A model generated the notes under the pieces. That model worked only from the letters and a program-made list of their open reading frames with translations. It was not told the DNA's origin and made no database searches. From an uncultured Synechococcus sp. (GTDB lineage Bacteria > Cyanobacteriota > Cyanobacteriia > PCC-6307 > Cyanobiaceae), in the NCBI GenBank assembly GCA_913049535.1, contig CAJWYF010000001.1:62001-126000 (forward strand): a stretch of 64,000 bases of DNA. Reading direction: 5' to 3'. The position numbers and the translations under genes were made by a program. Below are positions 9,847 through 19,219 of the stretch, in pieces. Numbering within the stretch: position 1 is the first letter of the stretch; every line of letters starts with the position of its first letter.

Positions 9847-10347
9847 TCAAGCTGCCGGGATGTCGTCGCTTTCATGTCCTTTCAGCGCAAATGTGCGATG
9901 GAACTTGTCAGTCAGGCTGATCCAGAACGAGCGCCCCTCGCTCTGACGTTTGCGCTCGATGAAGCCTCGCTCCATCAGTTCCTTGATGTGGTCGTAGGCG
10001 CCGCTGCCGCGCAGCTCCACCAGTTCGGACTGAAGAATGCGTTTTTTGAGGGCCACGGTCGCCAGGGTTCTGAGGCTGGCGGTGCTCAGGTCGACAGGCA
10101 CCAGCTCCTGGACCAGTGCAGCAAGGTCCGTGCGCAGCTGCAGGCTGTAACCATTGCTCTCCTGCCGAATTTCAAGCGCGGTGTCGCGATGGGCGTAGTC
10201 CGCCATCAGCGTGATGAGGGCCAGTTCCACCTCATCGCGCGGCACGTCGGCCAATTCGCTGAGCTCAGCCAGGCTGAGGCAGCGACCCTTGAGATAAAGA
10301 ATCGCCTCCAGCCGGGCTGGTAGGGAGATCGCTGAGAGGCTGGACAT
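9847..10347 (-). CDS. scpB: Segregation and condensation protein B
   Basis: ScpB winged-helix sequence LEAILYLKGRCLSLAELSELADVPRDEVELAL. Confidence 0.85.
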   Translation of the reverse strand: MSSLSAISLPARLEAILYLKGRCLSLAELSELADVPRDEVELALITLMADYAHRDTALEIRQESNGYSLQLRTDLAALVQELVPVDLSTASLRTLATVALKKRILQSELVELRGSGAYDHIKELMERGFIERKRQSEGRSFWISLTDKFHRTFALKGHESDDIPAA

Positions 10348-10412
10348 GGCTCACACCGGGCCTTCTGGGACCGGACGATGTGATCTGGCGCACCGTAGCG
10401 GTCGCCTCTGTT

Positions 10413-11963
10413 TCAGGCCAGGAAGAGCCGGTAGGCCGGATTGTCACTTTCGTCCCAGCTCGGGAAGGGCAGGCGGGCGAGGAACGTTTGCCAGTGCTCC
10501 ATCTCCGCTTGAGGCACTTGCACGCCCACCACGATGCGGCCGACGTCGGATCCCTGGTTGCGGTAATGAAAAATGCTGATGCTCCATCCGGGATGGAGAG
10601 CATCGACAAAGGCCATCAATGCCCCTGGCCTCTCCGGGAACTCGAAGCGGTAGAGCTTTTCTGCGGTGGTGACATCCGTCTGTGCCTCCAGCGGCTGACG
10701 GCCTCCGACCATGTGGCGCAGATGCAGCTTGGCGAGCTCATTGCCGGAGAGGTCAACACAGGCAAACCCGCCAGCCTCGAGATCGGCCATGAGCTTGCCT
10801 GCATCGGCACGGTCACTGATCTCCACACCGACAAAGATGTGGGCCTTGCTGCCGCCGCTGGCCATCCGGTAGCTGAATTCGGTCAGGTTGTGGGAGCCCA
10901 GCAGGCGGCAGAAGCGCCTGAGGCTGCCTGGCTGTTCAGGAATTTCGACGGCGAGCATTGCTTCTCGCTCCTCCCCGAGCGCCGCCCTTTCGGCCACAAA
11001 GCGCAGACGCTCGAAGTTCATGTTGGCTCCGCAGGCCACCGCCACCAGCTGGCTGCCGCTGCTCCAGTTCGCCGCATCAGCCTTGAGCCCCGCCACCGCC
11101 AGAGCGCCTGCGGGTTCCAGGATCGAGCGGGTGTCCTCAAAAACGTCCTTGATGGCGGCGCAGATGGCATCGCTGTCCACCGTCACCATGCGATCCACCA
11201 CCTGCTGGGCCAGCCGGAACGTCTCCTCGCCCACCTCACGCACGGCCACGCCATCGGCGAACAGCCCCACCTGCTCCAGCCGCACCCGCTCACCTGCCGC
11301 CAGAGAGCGGGTCATGGCATCGGCATCCACCGGCTCCACGCCGATGATCTGCACCCCTGGCCAGAGAGCTTTCACATAGGCCCCCACACCGCTGATCAAC
11401 CCCCCTCCACCAACGGCCAGATAGATGGCATCAGGCGGTTCGCTGCACTGCCGCAGAATCTCCAGCCCGATGGTTCCCTGACCGGCAATCACCTCCGGGT
11501 CATCAAAGGGGTGGATGAAGCAGAGATGGCGCTCCTGCTCGAGGGCCCTGGCCCTGGCTTGGGCTTCATCGAAGGTGTCGCCGTGCAGAACCACCTCTGC
11601 TCCGAGGTGCCTGACGGCTTCCACCTTGGTGCGCGGTGTGGTGAGGGGCATCACGATGACCGCGCTGCACCCCAGCTGCCGCGCTGAGAGGGCCACCCCC
11701 TGAGCGTGATTTCCCGCACTGGCGGCGATCACCCCGCGTTTGAGCTGCTCGGCGGGCAATTGGGCCATTCGATTGAAGGCACCCCGCAACTTGAAGGAGA
11801 AGACCGGCTGCAGATCTTCCCGCTTGAGCAGCACGTTGTGGCCAAGCCTGGCCGAGAGGTGACGTGCCGGTTCTAAAGGGGTTTCCTGCGCCACCTCGTA
11901 CACCCGGGCCCGCAGAATTCGCTGCAGATATCCCTCCATCCCGTCCTTGATATCTGGCTCCAT
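10413..11963 (-). CDS. ilvA: Threonine ammonia-lyase, biosynthetic
   Basis: LLKREDLQPVFSFKLRGAFNRM (PLP lysine), ASAGNHAQGVALSA, VAVGGGGLISG, two C-terminal ACT-like domains. Confidence 0.95.
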   Translation of the reverse strand: MEPDIKDGMEGYLQRILRARVYEVAQETPLEPARHLSARLGHNVLLKREDLQPVFSFKLRGAFNRMAQLPAEQLKRGVIAASAGNHAQGVALSARQLGCSAVIVMPLTTPRTKVEAVRHLGAEVVLHGDTFDEAQARARALEQERHLCFIHPFDDPEVIAGQGTIGLEILRQCSEPPDAIYLAVGGGGLISGVGAYVKALWPGVQIIGVEPVDADAMTRSLAAGERVRLEQVGLFADGVAVREVGEETFRLAQQVVDRMVTVDSDAICAAIKDVFEDTRSILEPAGALAVAGLKADAANWSSGSQLVAVACGANMNFERLRFVAERAALGEEREAMLAVEIPEQPGSLRRFCRLLGSHNLTEFSYRMASGGSKAHIFVGVEISDRADAGKLMADLEAGGFACVDLSGNELAKLHLRHMVGGRQPLEAQTDVTTAEKLYRFEFPERPGALMAFVDALHPGWSISIFHYRNQGSDVGRIVVGVQVPQAEMEHWQTFLARLPFPSWDESDNPAYRLFLA

Positions 11964-12041
11964 CCTCAGCCTGCGGTGGTGACCGCGTCATCAGCTCTGG
12001 GTCGGGGGTTCTAGATTTGCGGCTTACGGGACGTCTGGCGG

Positions 12042-13964
12042 ATGCATCTCAGCGAGCTGACCCATCCCAATCAGCTGCACGGGCTGAGCGTGATGGAACT
12101 GGAGGGAGTCGCCCGTCAGATCCGCGAAAAGCATCTTGAAACGGTTTCAACAAGCGGTGGCCATCTCGGACCGGGCCTTGGGGTGGTGGAACTCACCCTG
12201 GCCCTCTACCAAACCCTGGATCTCGATCAGGATCGGGTGGTCTGGGATGTGGGCCACCAGGCTTATCCCCACAAGCTGATCACTGGTCGCTACGTCAATT
12301 TCCACACCCTGCGCCAGCAAGGGGGTGTTGCCGGTTACCTCAAGCGCAGCGAAAGCCGTTTCGACCATTTCGGTGCAGGCCATGCTTCCACCAGCATCTC
12401 CGCTGCCCTGGGGATGGCCATGGCGCGGGACAACCAGGGTCAGAGCCACAAGTGCGTTGCGGTCATCGGTGATGGAGCCCTGACGGGGGGCATGGCCCTG
12501 GAGGCCATCAACCATGCCGGCCACATGCCGAACACCCGGCTGCTGGTGGTGCTTAACGACAACGACATGTCGATCTCACCGCCGGTGGGAGCGCTCTCGA
12601 ACCACCTCAATCGCATGCGGCTGAGTCCGCCCATGCAGTTCCTCACTGGCAGTGCGGAGGAAGCGGTGCGCCATCTGCCCTTCATGCAGGGTCAGCTGCC
12701 CTCAGAGCTCAACAGGCTCAAGGAGGGCATGAAGCGCCTGGCGGTGCCCAAGGTCGGGGCTGTGTTCGAGGAACTCGGCTTCACCTACATGGGGCCCATC
12801 GATGGCCATGACATCGGTGCCATGGTGCGCACTTTTCAGGAAGCCCATCGTTGTGAGGGGCCGGTGCTGGTGCATGTGGCCACCACCAAAGGCAAGGGCT
12901 ACCGCTACGCAGAAGCCGACCAGGTGGGCTACCACGCCCAATCAGCATTTGATCTGACCACGGGCAAATCCCATCCCGCAAAGAAGCCCAAACCCCCCAG
13001 CTACAGCAAAGTCTTTGGCCAGACCCTGGTCAAGCTTTGTGAGCAGGATCCCCGAATCGTTGGCATCACCGCCGCCATGGCCACCGGCACGGGTCTGGAC
13101 CTGCTTCAAAAAGCGCTGCCTGAGCAGTACGTCGATGTCGGTATCGCCGAGCAGCATGCCGTCACCCTGGCCGCTGGCATGGCCTGCGATGGGTTGCGTC
13201 CGGTGGTGGCGATCTATAGCACCTTCTTGCAACGGGCTTTTGATCAGTTGATCCACGACGTCGGCATCCAGAAGCTTCCGGTCACCTTCGTGCTGGATCG
13301 TGCAGGCATCGTCGGGGCTGACGGCCCCACCCACCAGGGCCAGTACGACATCTCCTACCTGCGTTGCGTGCCCAACTTCACCGTGATGGCACCCAAGGAT
13401 GAGGCGGAGCTGCAGCGCATGCTGGTCACAAGCCTTCAGCACGATGGCCCCATCGCCATGAGGATTCCCCGCGGCTCTGGTGAGGGGGTTCCCCTGCTTG
13501 AGGAGGGCTGGGAGCCCCTGGAGATCGGTCGCGGCGAACTGCTCGCCGACGGCGATGATCTGATGATCGTCGCCTACGGCTCGATGGTGGCGCCGGCGAT
13601 GGCGACGGCTGGCCTGCTCCAGGAGCACGGCATCCGCGCCAGTGTGGTCAATGCCCGTTTCCTGAGGCCCCTCGATGAGAGTCTGCTGGTGCCCATGGCG
13701 CGCCGCATCGGCAGGGTCGTCACCATGGAGGAGGGTTGCCTGGCCGGCGGTTTCGGCGCCGCGTTGCTGGAGGCGTTGCAAGAGCATGATGCCCTGGTGC
13801 CGATGCTCCGGCTGGGCATCGGCGATGTGATGGTGGATCACGCCACACCCGATCAATCCAAAGAGGCCATTGGCCTGACACCACGGCAGATGGTGGAGAG
13901 CATCCTGGAGCGTTTTGGCTCCTCCCTTCCCTCCAACGCCAGCCGTCGTCCCATCAGCGTCTGA
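12042..13964 (+). CDS. dxs: 1-deoxy-D-xylulose-5-phosphate synthase
   Basis: Full-length transketolase-like [56 protein letters not shown]. Confidence 0.97.
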   Translation: MHLSELTHPNQLHGLSVMELEGVARQIREKHLETVSTSGGHLGPGLGVVELTLALYQTLDLDQDRVVWDVGHQAYPHKLITGRYVNFHTLRQQGGVAGYLKRSESRFDHFGAGHASTSISAALGMAMARDNQGQSHKCVAVIGDGALTGGMALEAINHAGHMPNTRLLVVLNDNDMSISPPVGALSNHLNRMRLSPPMQFLTGSAEEAVRHLPFMQGQLPSELNRLKEGMKRLAVPKVGAVFEELGFTYMGPIDGHDIGAMVRTFQEAHRCEGPVLVHVATTKGKGYRYAEADQVGYHAQSAFDLTTGKSHPAKKPKPPSYSKVFGQTLVKLCEQDPRIVGITAAMATGTGLDLLQKALPEQYVDVGIAEQHAVTLAAGMACDGLRPVVAIYSTFLQRAFDQLIHDVGIQKLPVTFVLDRAGIVGADGPTHQGQYDISYLRCVPNFTVMAPKDEAELQRMLVTSLQHDGPIAMRIPRGSGEGVPLLEEGWEPLEIGRGELLADGDDLMIVAYGSMVAPAMATAGLLQEHGIRASVVNARFLRPLDESLLVPMARRIGRVVTMEEGCLAGGFGAALLEALQEHDALVPMLRLGIGDVMVDHATPDQSKEAIGLTPRQMVESILERFGSSLPSNASRRPISV

Positions 13965-13967
13965 GCC

Positions 13968-15176
13968 CTGAAGCGCACCACTGTCCTGGTCGTGGGTGCA
14001 GGGCCAGCGGGAGGCTCCCTGGCGCGACGCTTGGCTCTGGCCGGCGTTTCTGTCACCCTGGTGGAGCGGCTGGTCTCCCTGGATCATGCGGCCTTCAGCA
14101 GCGCCGCCATCCCGCTGGCGGATGTCTCGCGAATGAACCTTCCTGCGGAGGTGATCGCTGCGCGCTGGAACGCCTGGCAGCTGCTGGGTCCCTCCCGGCA
14201 GTGGCGGCATTGGAGCAGCCGTTCAGGCTCTCTGGGCTTTGTGCTCGATTTTGGGCTGTTGCGTCAGTGGTTGGCCGAGCAGGTGCGGCGTTTGGGCGGT
14301 GATGTTCTCCTCGGTGTGACGGCGTTGCGCACGCACCAGCAGAGTGATGCCTCCATGTGCACCAGCCTGCGCACCCGAAGCGGAGAGCTGATCGAGATCA
14401 GCAGCGAGTGGGTGGTGGATGCCACGGGCCAGAGCCGCGCCCTGATGGGTGAGACGGATCATCCCTCTGATCCGATGGTTGCCGGGGTGGGCCTGGAGTG
14501 GTTGCTCAAGGTGGGTGAGGCCCAGTGGCAGCTGTGGGCTGGGCGCTTGAGTTTTCTGTTTGGCAGTGAGCTTGTTCCCCAGGGCTATGGCTGGGTGTTT
14601 CCCATGCAGCCGGGCCATCTGAAAGTGGGTGTCTGCCGCCTCTGCGACTCGCGGCAATCTCAGCCCTCACTCATCAGCCTGCAGCGACGGCTGCTGGGCA
14701 TCAGCGGCCTGGAGCAGGCCGAGGTGTTGGATCGCCATGGCGGGCTGATCCGCAGCTGCATCAGCCGTAGTGACCGCCATGTCCGCGGGCGGTTGATTGC
14801 TTTGGGCGATGCCATCAGCACCGCCAACCTCTTGGGCGGCGAGGGGATTCGCCACGCCATGGCCAGCGCTGAGGTGGTGGCTGATCTGTTGTTGGAACAG
14901 CTGGGCACCACCACGGCCGTGCTGTCCGACGGGCTGGAGACCCACTACCGCAAGGCCATGAATCGCCGCCTTGGCTGGCGGTGGTCCCTCAGTGGCCGCT
15001 TGGGCCGTCGCACCTGGCTTGGACTCAACAGCGCCCATGCCGATCGTCGCCTGGAGCGATGGCTCACGTTGCTTGAAAAGAGCAGTGCAGAGGAGCTCTC
15101 GGCACTGCTCTTTGACTACCGCTTTGAACGGTTTGGTCTTAAGGCTCTGCCTTACCTGCTCGGCCTGAGGGGTTGA
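13968..15176 (+). CDS. FAD-dependent oxidoreductase, geranylgeranyl-reductase-like family
   Basis: Rossmann motif VLVVGAGPAGGSLARRLALAGVSVTLVE; GDAISTANLLGGEGIRHAMASAEVVA. Completing the motif needs a CTG start at 13968; the track starts at GTG 13992. Confidence 0.8.
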   Translation: MKRTTVLVVGAGPAGGSLARRLALAGVSVTLVERLVSLDHAAFSSAAIPLADVSRMNLPAEVIAARWNAWQLLGPSRQWRHWSSRSGSLGFVLDFGLLRQWLAEQVRRLGGDVLLGVTALRTHQQSDASMCTSLRTRSGELIEISSEWVVDATGQSRALMGETDHPSDPMVAGVGLEWLLKVGEAQWQLWAGRLSFLFGSELVPQGYGWVFPMQPGHLKVGVCRLCDSRQSQPSLISLQRRLLGISGLEQAEVLDRHGGLIRSCISRSDRHVRGRLIALGDAISTANLLGGEGIRHAMASAEVVADLLLEQLGTTTAVLSDGLETHYRKAMNRRLGWRWSLSGRLGRRTWLGLNSAHADRRLERWLTLLEKSSAEELSALLFDYRFERFGLKALPYLLGLRG

Positions 15177-15191
15177 GTGGGTTCGGTTGGA

Positions 15192-15482
15192 TCAGAGCAC
15201 GCCTGTGGCGGCAAGACCCTGAATGGAAGCGATGCCGATCACGTGGCCGAGGCTTGTGGTTCCAAGCAGAGCACCCAGGCCCATGCCGCCAAAGAACGAG
15301 GCGTTGGGCAGTGCACCACCTTCGTTGGGATATTTGATGGTGGCCTTACCCAGGGCGATGGCCATCACGTTGCAGATGATCATCACCAGGCCCACCTTGG
15401 GGCTCCAGGCAACAGTGGCGGGGGCCACGGCCAGCACAGGGCTGAACAGAGTGGGGAGCAGAGTCATGGTTGCAGCGATCAA
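15192..15482 (-). CDS. psaK: Photosystem I reaction centre subunit PsaK
   Basis: VAWSPKVGLVMIICNVMAIALGKATIKYPNEG...GTTSLGHVIGIASIQGL is typical PsaK. Confidence 0.92.
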   Translation of the reverse strand: MIAATMTLLPTLFSPVLAVAPATVAWSPKVGLVMIICNVMAIALGKATIKYPNEGGALPNASFFGGMGLGALLGTTSLGHVIGIASIQGLAATGVL

Positions 15483-15500
15483 AAGATCCGGACTTCTGGG

Positions 15501-15851
15501 TCACGATTTCAGACCCGATTGATCATCTGTCGGCTGAGACGATTCGGGGTTGACCCGTAAGAGTTGTTCACCCCCGAAGCCAAGCAGCAGGATCAAATTG
15601 CTGATGCTGAGGAAGGCTTCTGCCCCGCCATGCAGCCAATCCACATTGGCCAACTCGGCTCCGTAGCGGACCTGGGCAACGACAGCGGCCACAATCGTGA
15701 TCGCCACAAACAGCAGCGTCAGCGCAAAGCCCAGCAGTGCCAGCGGGGGGAACCGCTTGCTACGCCAAGCCCACCACAAAAACAGGAGATAGGGCGCCAG
15801 TGAGAGGGCAAAGAGCGGTGCTGCCGGATCGCTGGCCAGGGTTTGATCCAT
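15501..15851 (-). CDS. DUF3593-like conserved membrane protein
   Basis: LFALSLAPYLLFLWWAWRSKRFPPLALLGFALTLLFV; multi-TM; TGATG overlap with upstream gene. Confidence 0.75.
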   Translation of the reverse strand: MDQTLASDPAAPLFALSLAPYLLFLWWAWRSKRFPPLALLGFALTLLFVAITIVAAVVAQVRYGAELANVDWLHGGAEAFLSISNLILLLGFGGEQLLRVNPESSQPTDDQSGLKS

Positions 15852-16156
15852 CAGAGCCGAGCCTCTTGTCGGCGGCGAAACAGGTGCCAGGCCGCCAGGG
15901 CCAGGGTGCTGTTGCCCACCAGGGTGAGGGCCGCTTGCAGTGTCACCAGCCAGTGCAGACCTGGGGAATTATCAAAGACATGCCAGGTGCAGGCGCAGAG
16001 GGCGCTGGCCAGGGCCGGCAGCATCGCCAGAGCCAGCCAGCGCCATTCCGGTTCGCGGCAGCGCTCGCCCCAGGCCACCACGGCAGCCATGGCCAGCATC
16101 CACTCCAGCACTGAGCTGATGTGAATCACCCAGGTGTGGAAGGACAGGGCGTGCAT
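15851..16156 (-). CDS. DUF2499-like conserved membrane protein
   Basis: MHALSFHTWVIHISSVLEWMLAM...CTWHVFDNSPGLHWLVTLQAALTLVGNSTLALAA. Confidence 0.78.
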   Translation of the reverse strand: MHALSFHTWVIHISSVLEWMLAMAAVVAWGERCREPEWRWLALAMLPALASALCACTWHVFDNSPGLHWLVTLQAALTLVGNSTLALAAWHLFRRRQEARL

Positions 16157-16202
16157 CCGACCCGACAGGGATCCGTAATGTACGGGCCATCGGCATCCTG
16201 CA

Positions 16203-17270
16203 GTGGGTAGCACCTGGGCCAAGCCACTTCTGTGCGGCTACTACGGCGAGCACAACCTCGGCGATGACGCCCTGCTGGAAGCGCTTCTGTTGCAGCTTCC
16301 AAGCGGCGTTCAAGCGTGTGTGACCGCTGCTGATCAGGCGCTTGTGGAGCAGCGCTTTGGGGTGCGCAGCTGCAATCGGCTGAGCTTGCCTGCAGTGCTC
16401 GCCGCCTTGGGCCGTAGCGATGCGCTCGTCTTCGGCGGGGGCAGCCTGCTGCAGGACAGCACCAGCTTCCGCAGCCTGACGTATTACGCCGTCTTGATCA
16501 TTGCGGCGCGTTTTCAGCACAAGCCGGTGCTGCTGTGGGGCCAGGGTTTGGGTCCCTTGCGCCGTCGCCGCAGTCGCCTGTTGGTGCGCGCTCTGCTGCC
16601 TCTGGTCACAGGGGCCTGTTGGCGCGATCCGGAATCAGCCGCACTGGCCACTCGACTGGGACGGGAACCGCGTGCTGCTGATGGACAGGGCAGTGATCCG
16701 GTCTGGGGATTGCCGCCGCAACCTTGGCGTGGTCGCGGTGGCGCGATTGTGCTGGCTTGGCGTCCGACGCCGCTGCTGCAGAGCCCTCAATGGCGCCAGC
16801 TGTTGGAGGCTCTTGATGCGTTGGTCGCCACTTCAGCCCGTGAGGTGATCTGGTTGCCCTTTCACGCCCATCAGGATCGTGATCTGCTCAGCGAACTCCA
16901 GCGGCAAGGTCTGCTGCCTGATCGCTTGCAGCAGTGTTCCCGTCAGGTGGAGTGCTCCACAGTTCAGGAGGCCATGGCGATCTGCAGCAGCGCCGGGCTG
17001 GTGCTGGCCATGCGTTTGCATGCCCTGATTCTGGGGGCCCTGTCGGGGGCCCCGGTGGCCGCACTCAGCTACGACCCCAAGGTGGCCGCAGCTGCTGCTG
17101 GTCTTCCGTGTCCCTGCGTGCCGCTCGGCCAACCCCTGCCTGAATCGGCGGCCTTGGCCAAAAGCTGGCAAGACGCGCTTGACCGACCGCCGGCATCAAC
17201 GTCGTTGATGGATCTGGCGGCCGATGCAGCCCGACACCGTCGTCTGTTCAGACCTGTTGAAGCTGCTTGA
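16203..17270 (+). CDS. csaB: Polysaccharide pyruvyl transferase CsaB
   Basis: LLCGYYGEHNLGDDALLEALL, FGGGSLLQDSTSFRSLTYY, LVLAMRLHALILGALSGAPVAALSYDPKV. Confidence 0.9.
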   Translation: MGSTWAKPLLCGYYGEHNLGDDALLEALLLQLPSGVQACVTAADQALVEQRFGVRSCNRLSLPAVLAALGRSDALVFGGGSLLQDSTSFRSLTYYAVLIIAARFQHKPVLLWGQGLGPLRRRRSRLLVRALLPLVTGACWRDPESAALATRLGREPRAADGQGSDPVWGLPPQPWRGRGGAIVLAWRPTPLLQSPQWRQLLEALDALVATSAREVIWLPFHAHQDRDLLSELQRQGLLPDRLQQCSRQVECSTVQEAMAICSSAGLVLAMRLHALILGALSGAPVAALSYDPKVAAAAAGLPCPCVPLGQPLPESAALAKSWQDALDRPPASTSLMDLAADAARHRRLFRPVEAA

Positions 17271-17805
17271 GCGTGCTGAGCACTTCTTGGCTATGGGGGC
17301 CGGGGTTGACGCCAACAAACCGCGCCCTCAGGACACCACCAGGATCGATGATGAAGGTGTGCCTCTGGCTGAAGGGGGGTATCCAGGATCCATAGCGCTT
17401 GCTGACGCTGCCGCCTGGATCGGAGAGCAGGGGATAGGCCAAGCCCTCGCTCGTGCAGAAACTGGCGTGCTGTTCACTGCCGTCAGCACTGACGCCCACC
17501 ACGGCGGCGTTGATGGCTTTGAAGGCGTCCAGATCACGCTGAAACCCCTGGGCTTCGAGCGTGCAGCCGCTGGTGAAATCGCGCGGATAGAAATAGAGAA
17601 CAAGCCAGCTGCCGTTAAAGGAATCGCGGCTCAGACGCTGGCCGAGGGCACCATCTTGACCAGCGGCTTCAAGATCAAAATCCGGTGCTGTTGCATCCAG
17701 CTCCGGCAGTGTTCCGCCGAGAGCATGGACTTTGGCGGCCGGCAGTTGAGCTCCTGCCACCACAGCAGCGCCGACAATCAGGCGCAGAACATTAGCCCGC
17801 TTCAT
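17248..17805 (-). CDS. Exported PrxQ/BCP-type peroxiredoxin
   Basis: Signal-like N-terminus; LYFYPRDFTSGCTLEAQGFQRDLDAF peroxidatic Cys motif. Confidence 0.87.
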   Translation of the reverse strand: MKRANVLRLIVGAAVVAGAQLPAAKVHALGGTLPELDATAPDFDLEAAGQDGALGQRLSRDSFNGSWLVLYFYPRDFTSGCTLEAQGFQRDLDAFKAINAAVVGVSADGSEQHASFCTSEGLAYPLLSDPGGSVSKRYGSWIPPFSQRHTFIIDPGGVLRARFVGVNPGPHSQEVLSTLKQLQQV

Positions 17806-17859
17806 GGCATATCCAAGCGGGGCTGACCTTAACCACCCGCTGGGCTTGGACGCTGAAGC

Positions 17860-18096
17860 TCAGAACTTCGAAAGGTCCACACCGAGTTGCTTGGCGTAGG
17901 CGCCCAGACCCTTCTTCTGGATGGTGCGCAACGCTGAGGTGGAGACCCGCAGCCTCACCCAGCGGTTGCCTTCGGCCCACCAGAGGCGACGCTCCTGCAG
18001 ATTCACTTGCTGCAGCTTCTTGGTGCGCACGTGGGAGTGGCTGACAGCCATGCCGTTATTGGCGCGCTTGCCGGTGAGTTGGCAGACCCGAGACAT
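17860..18096 (-). CDS. rpmB: 50S ribosomal protein L28
   Basis: [40 protein letters not shown]. Confidence 0.95.
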   Translation of the reverse strand: MSRVCQLTGKRANNGMAVSHSHVRTKKLQQVNLQERRLWWAEGNRWVRLRVSTSALRTIQKKGLGAYAKQLGVDLSKF

Positions 18097-18247
18097 GACT
18101 TCAACCGTTTGTGGACAGCACTGGGCTTTCGCCCAAGCGACCATCCTATCAACAAAGGGTTAACCCACCTCCCAGGCCTGCGGAGCTAACGGTGTGGACG
18201 AGTACCGCATGAGCTACGGCTGATCGGTAGCATCTTTACAAATCGAT

Positions 18248-19219
18248 ATGTCCATGGCCGGTGATTTCTCCGATCTGACGCGGCTGCTTCAGTCTCGGCC
18301 AAGGCCTGTTCTTGCCAGTGGTGAGCACCGGGCCATTGTCGGCTGTGGCTATGTCGGCTCAGCCTTGATCCAGCAGTGGCGTGCCCGGGGCCATGCCATT
18401 AGTGCCACCACACGCCGGGCCTCCCGTCTGGCTGACCTTGAGGCTCGGGTGGATCAGGCGGTTCTGTTTGATTCCGAGTCCGAGAGCAACGATCTGAGTT
18501 TCATCGAGGACATTGATGTCCTGGTGATCTCACTGGCGCCAACCGGTCAGCAGCAGGTTGATCTTGAGGCCTACCGCTCGGTGTTCAGCCGCGGCATCGA
18601 GCGCCTGTGCCGAGCGATTTCCGAACGCCGCTCGAGCACTCCGCTCCAACTGATCCAACTGAGCAGTTGCGGCCTCTACGGCGATCGCGGCGGTGCGATC
18701 ACCACCGAGCAGAGCACGCTTGATCTCAGCCATCCCATCAACGCCTTGCTGGCCGGTGCCGAGGAGCGTCTACAGGCGCTGCGCGATGAGCACATCAGGA
18801 TCTGCACGCTTCGCCTCGGTGGCATTTATGGCCCTGGGCGGGAAATTCCCGAATGGTTGCTTGCTGCAGCCGGCCAGCGCGTGGAGCGTGATGGCGATCA
18901 CACCCCTTGCTGGGTCCATGTTGATGATGTGGTGCAAGCGATTGATTTGGCTGCCGAGCGGCAGCTCAATGGTGTGCTCAACGTTGTGGATGATCTAGCC
19001 CTGACCAAGCGCGCGATCACCGACCGGCTGTGTGAGGCCACCGGTTGCGCGCCTGTCTGGTGGGCTGGATCACCGAGACATGACCGTGTCTTGGATGCCT
19101 CGGTTTCCAATGCCTATGCCAAGGGGCTGGGGCTGATGTTGCACCACCCCTCGATGATTGATTGGTATCTCTCAACCCGCGATGCGGGCGAGGCTCAGAG
19201 GCCTCGCTCCATCAGTTGA
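18248..19219 (+). CDS. NAD-dependent epimerase/dehydratase family protein
   Basis: AIVGCGYVGSALIQQW Rossmann fold; LSSCGLYGDRGG, LRLGGIYGPGREIP. Confidence 0.85.
   Translation: MSMAGDFSDLTRLLQSRPRPVLASGEHRAIVGCGYVGSALIQQWRARGHAISATTRRASRLADLEARVDQAVLFDSESESNDLSFIEDIDVLVISLAPTGQQQVDLEAYRSVFSRGIERLCRAISERRSSTPLQLIQLSSCGLYGDRGGAITTEQSTLDLSHPINALLAGAEERLQALRDEHIRICTLRLGGIYGPGREIPEWLLAAAGQRVERDGDHTPCWVHVDDVVQAIDLAAERQLNGVLNVVDDLALTKRAITDRLCEATGCAPVWWAGSPRHDRVLDASVSNAYAKGLGLMLHHPSMIDWYLSTRDAGEAQRPRSIS

Noticed and set aside
9725-9946. 73-aa plus-strand ORF with hydrophobic N-terminus in the AT-rich patch
   Set aside because: Its second half is antisense to scpB and there is no clear RBS. Kept only as part of the AT-rich patch observation.
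10380-11687. 435-aa plus-strand ORF
   Set aside because: Antisense to ilvA, His/Gln-rich mirror frame, no domain.
12942-14210. 422-aa minus-strand ORF
   Set aside because: Antisense to dxs and the following oxidoreductase; same GC-bias artefact.
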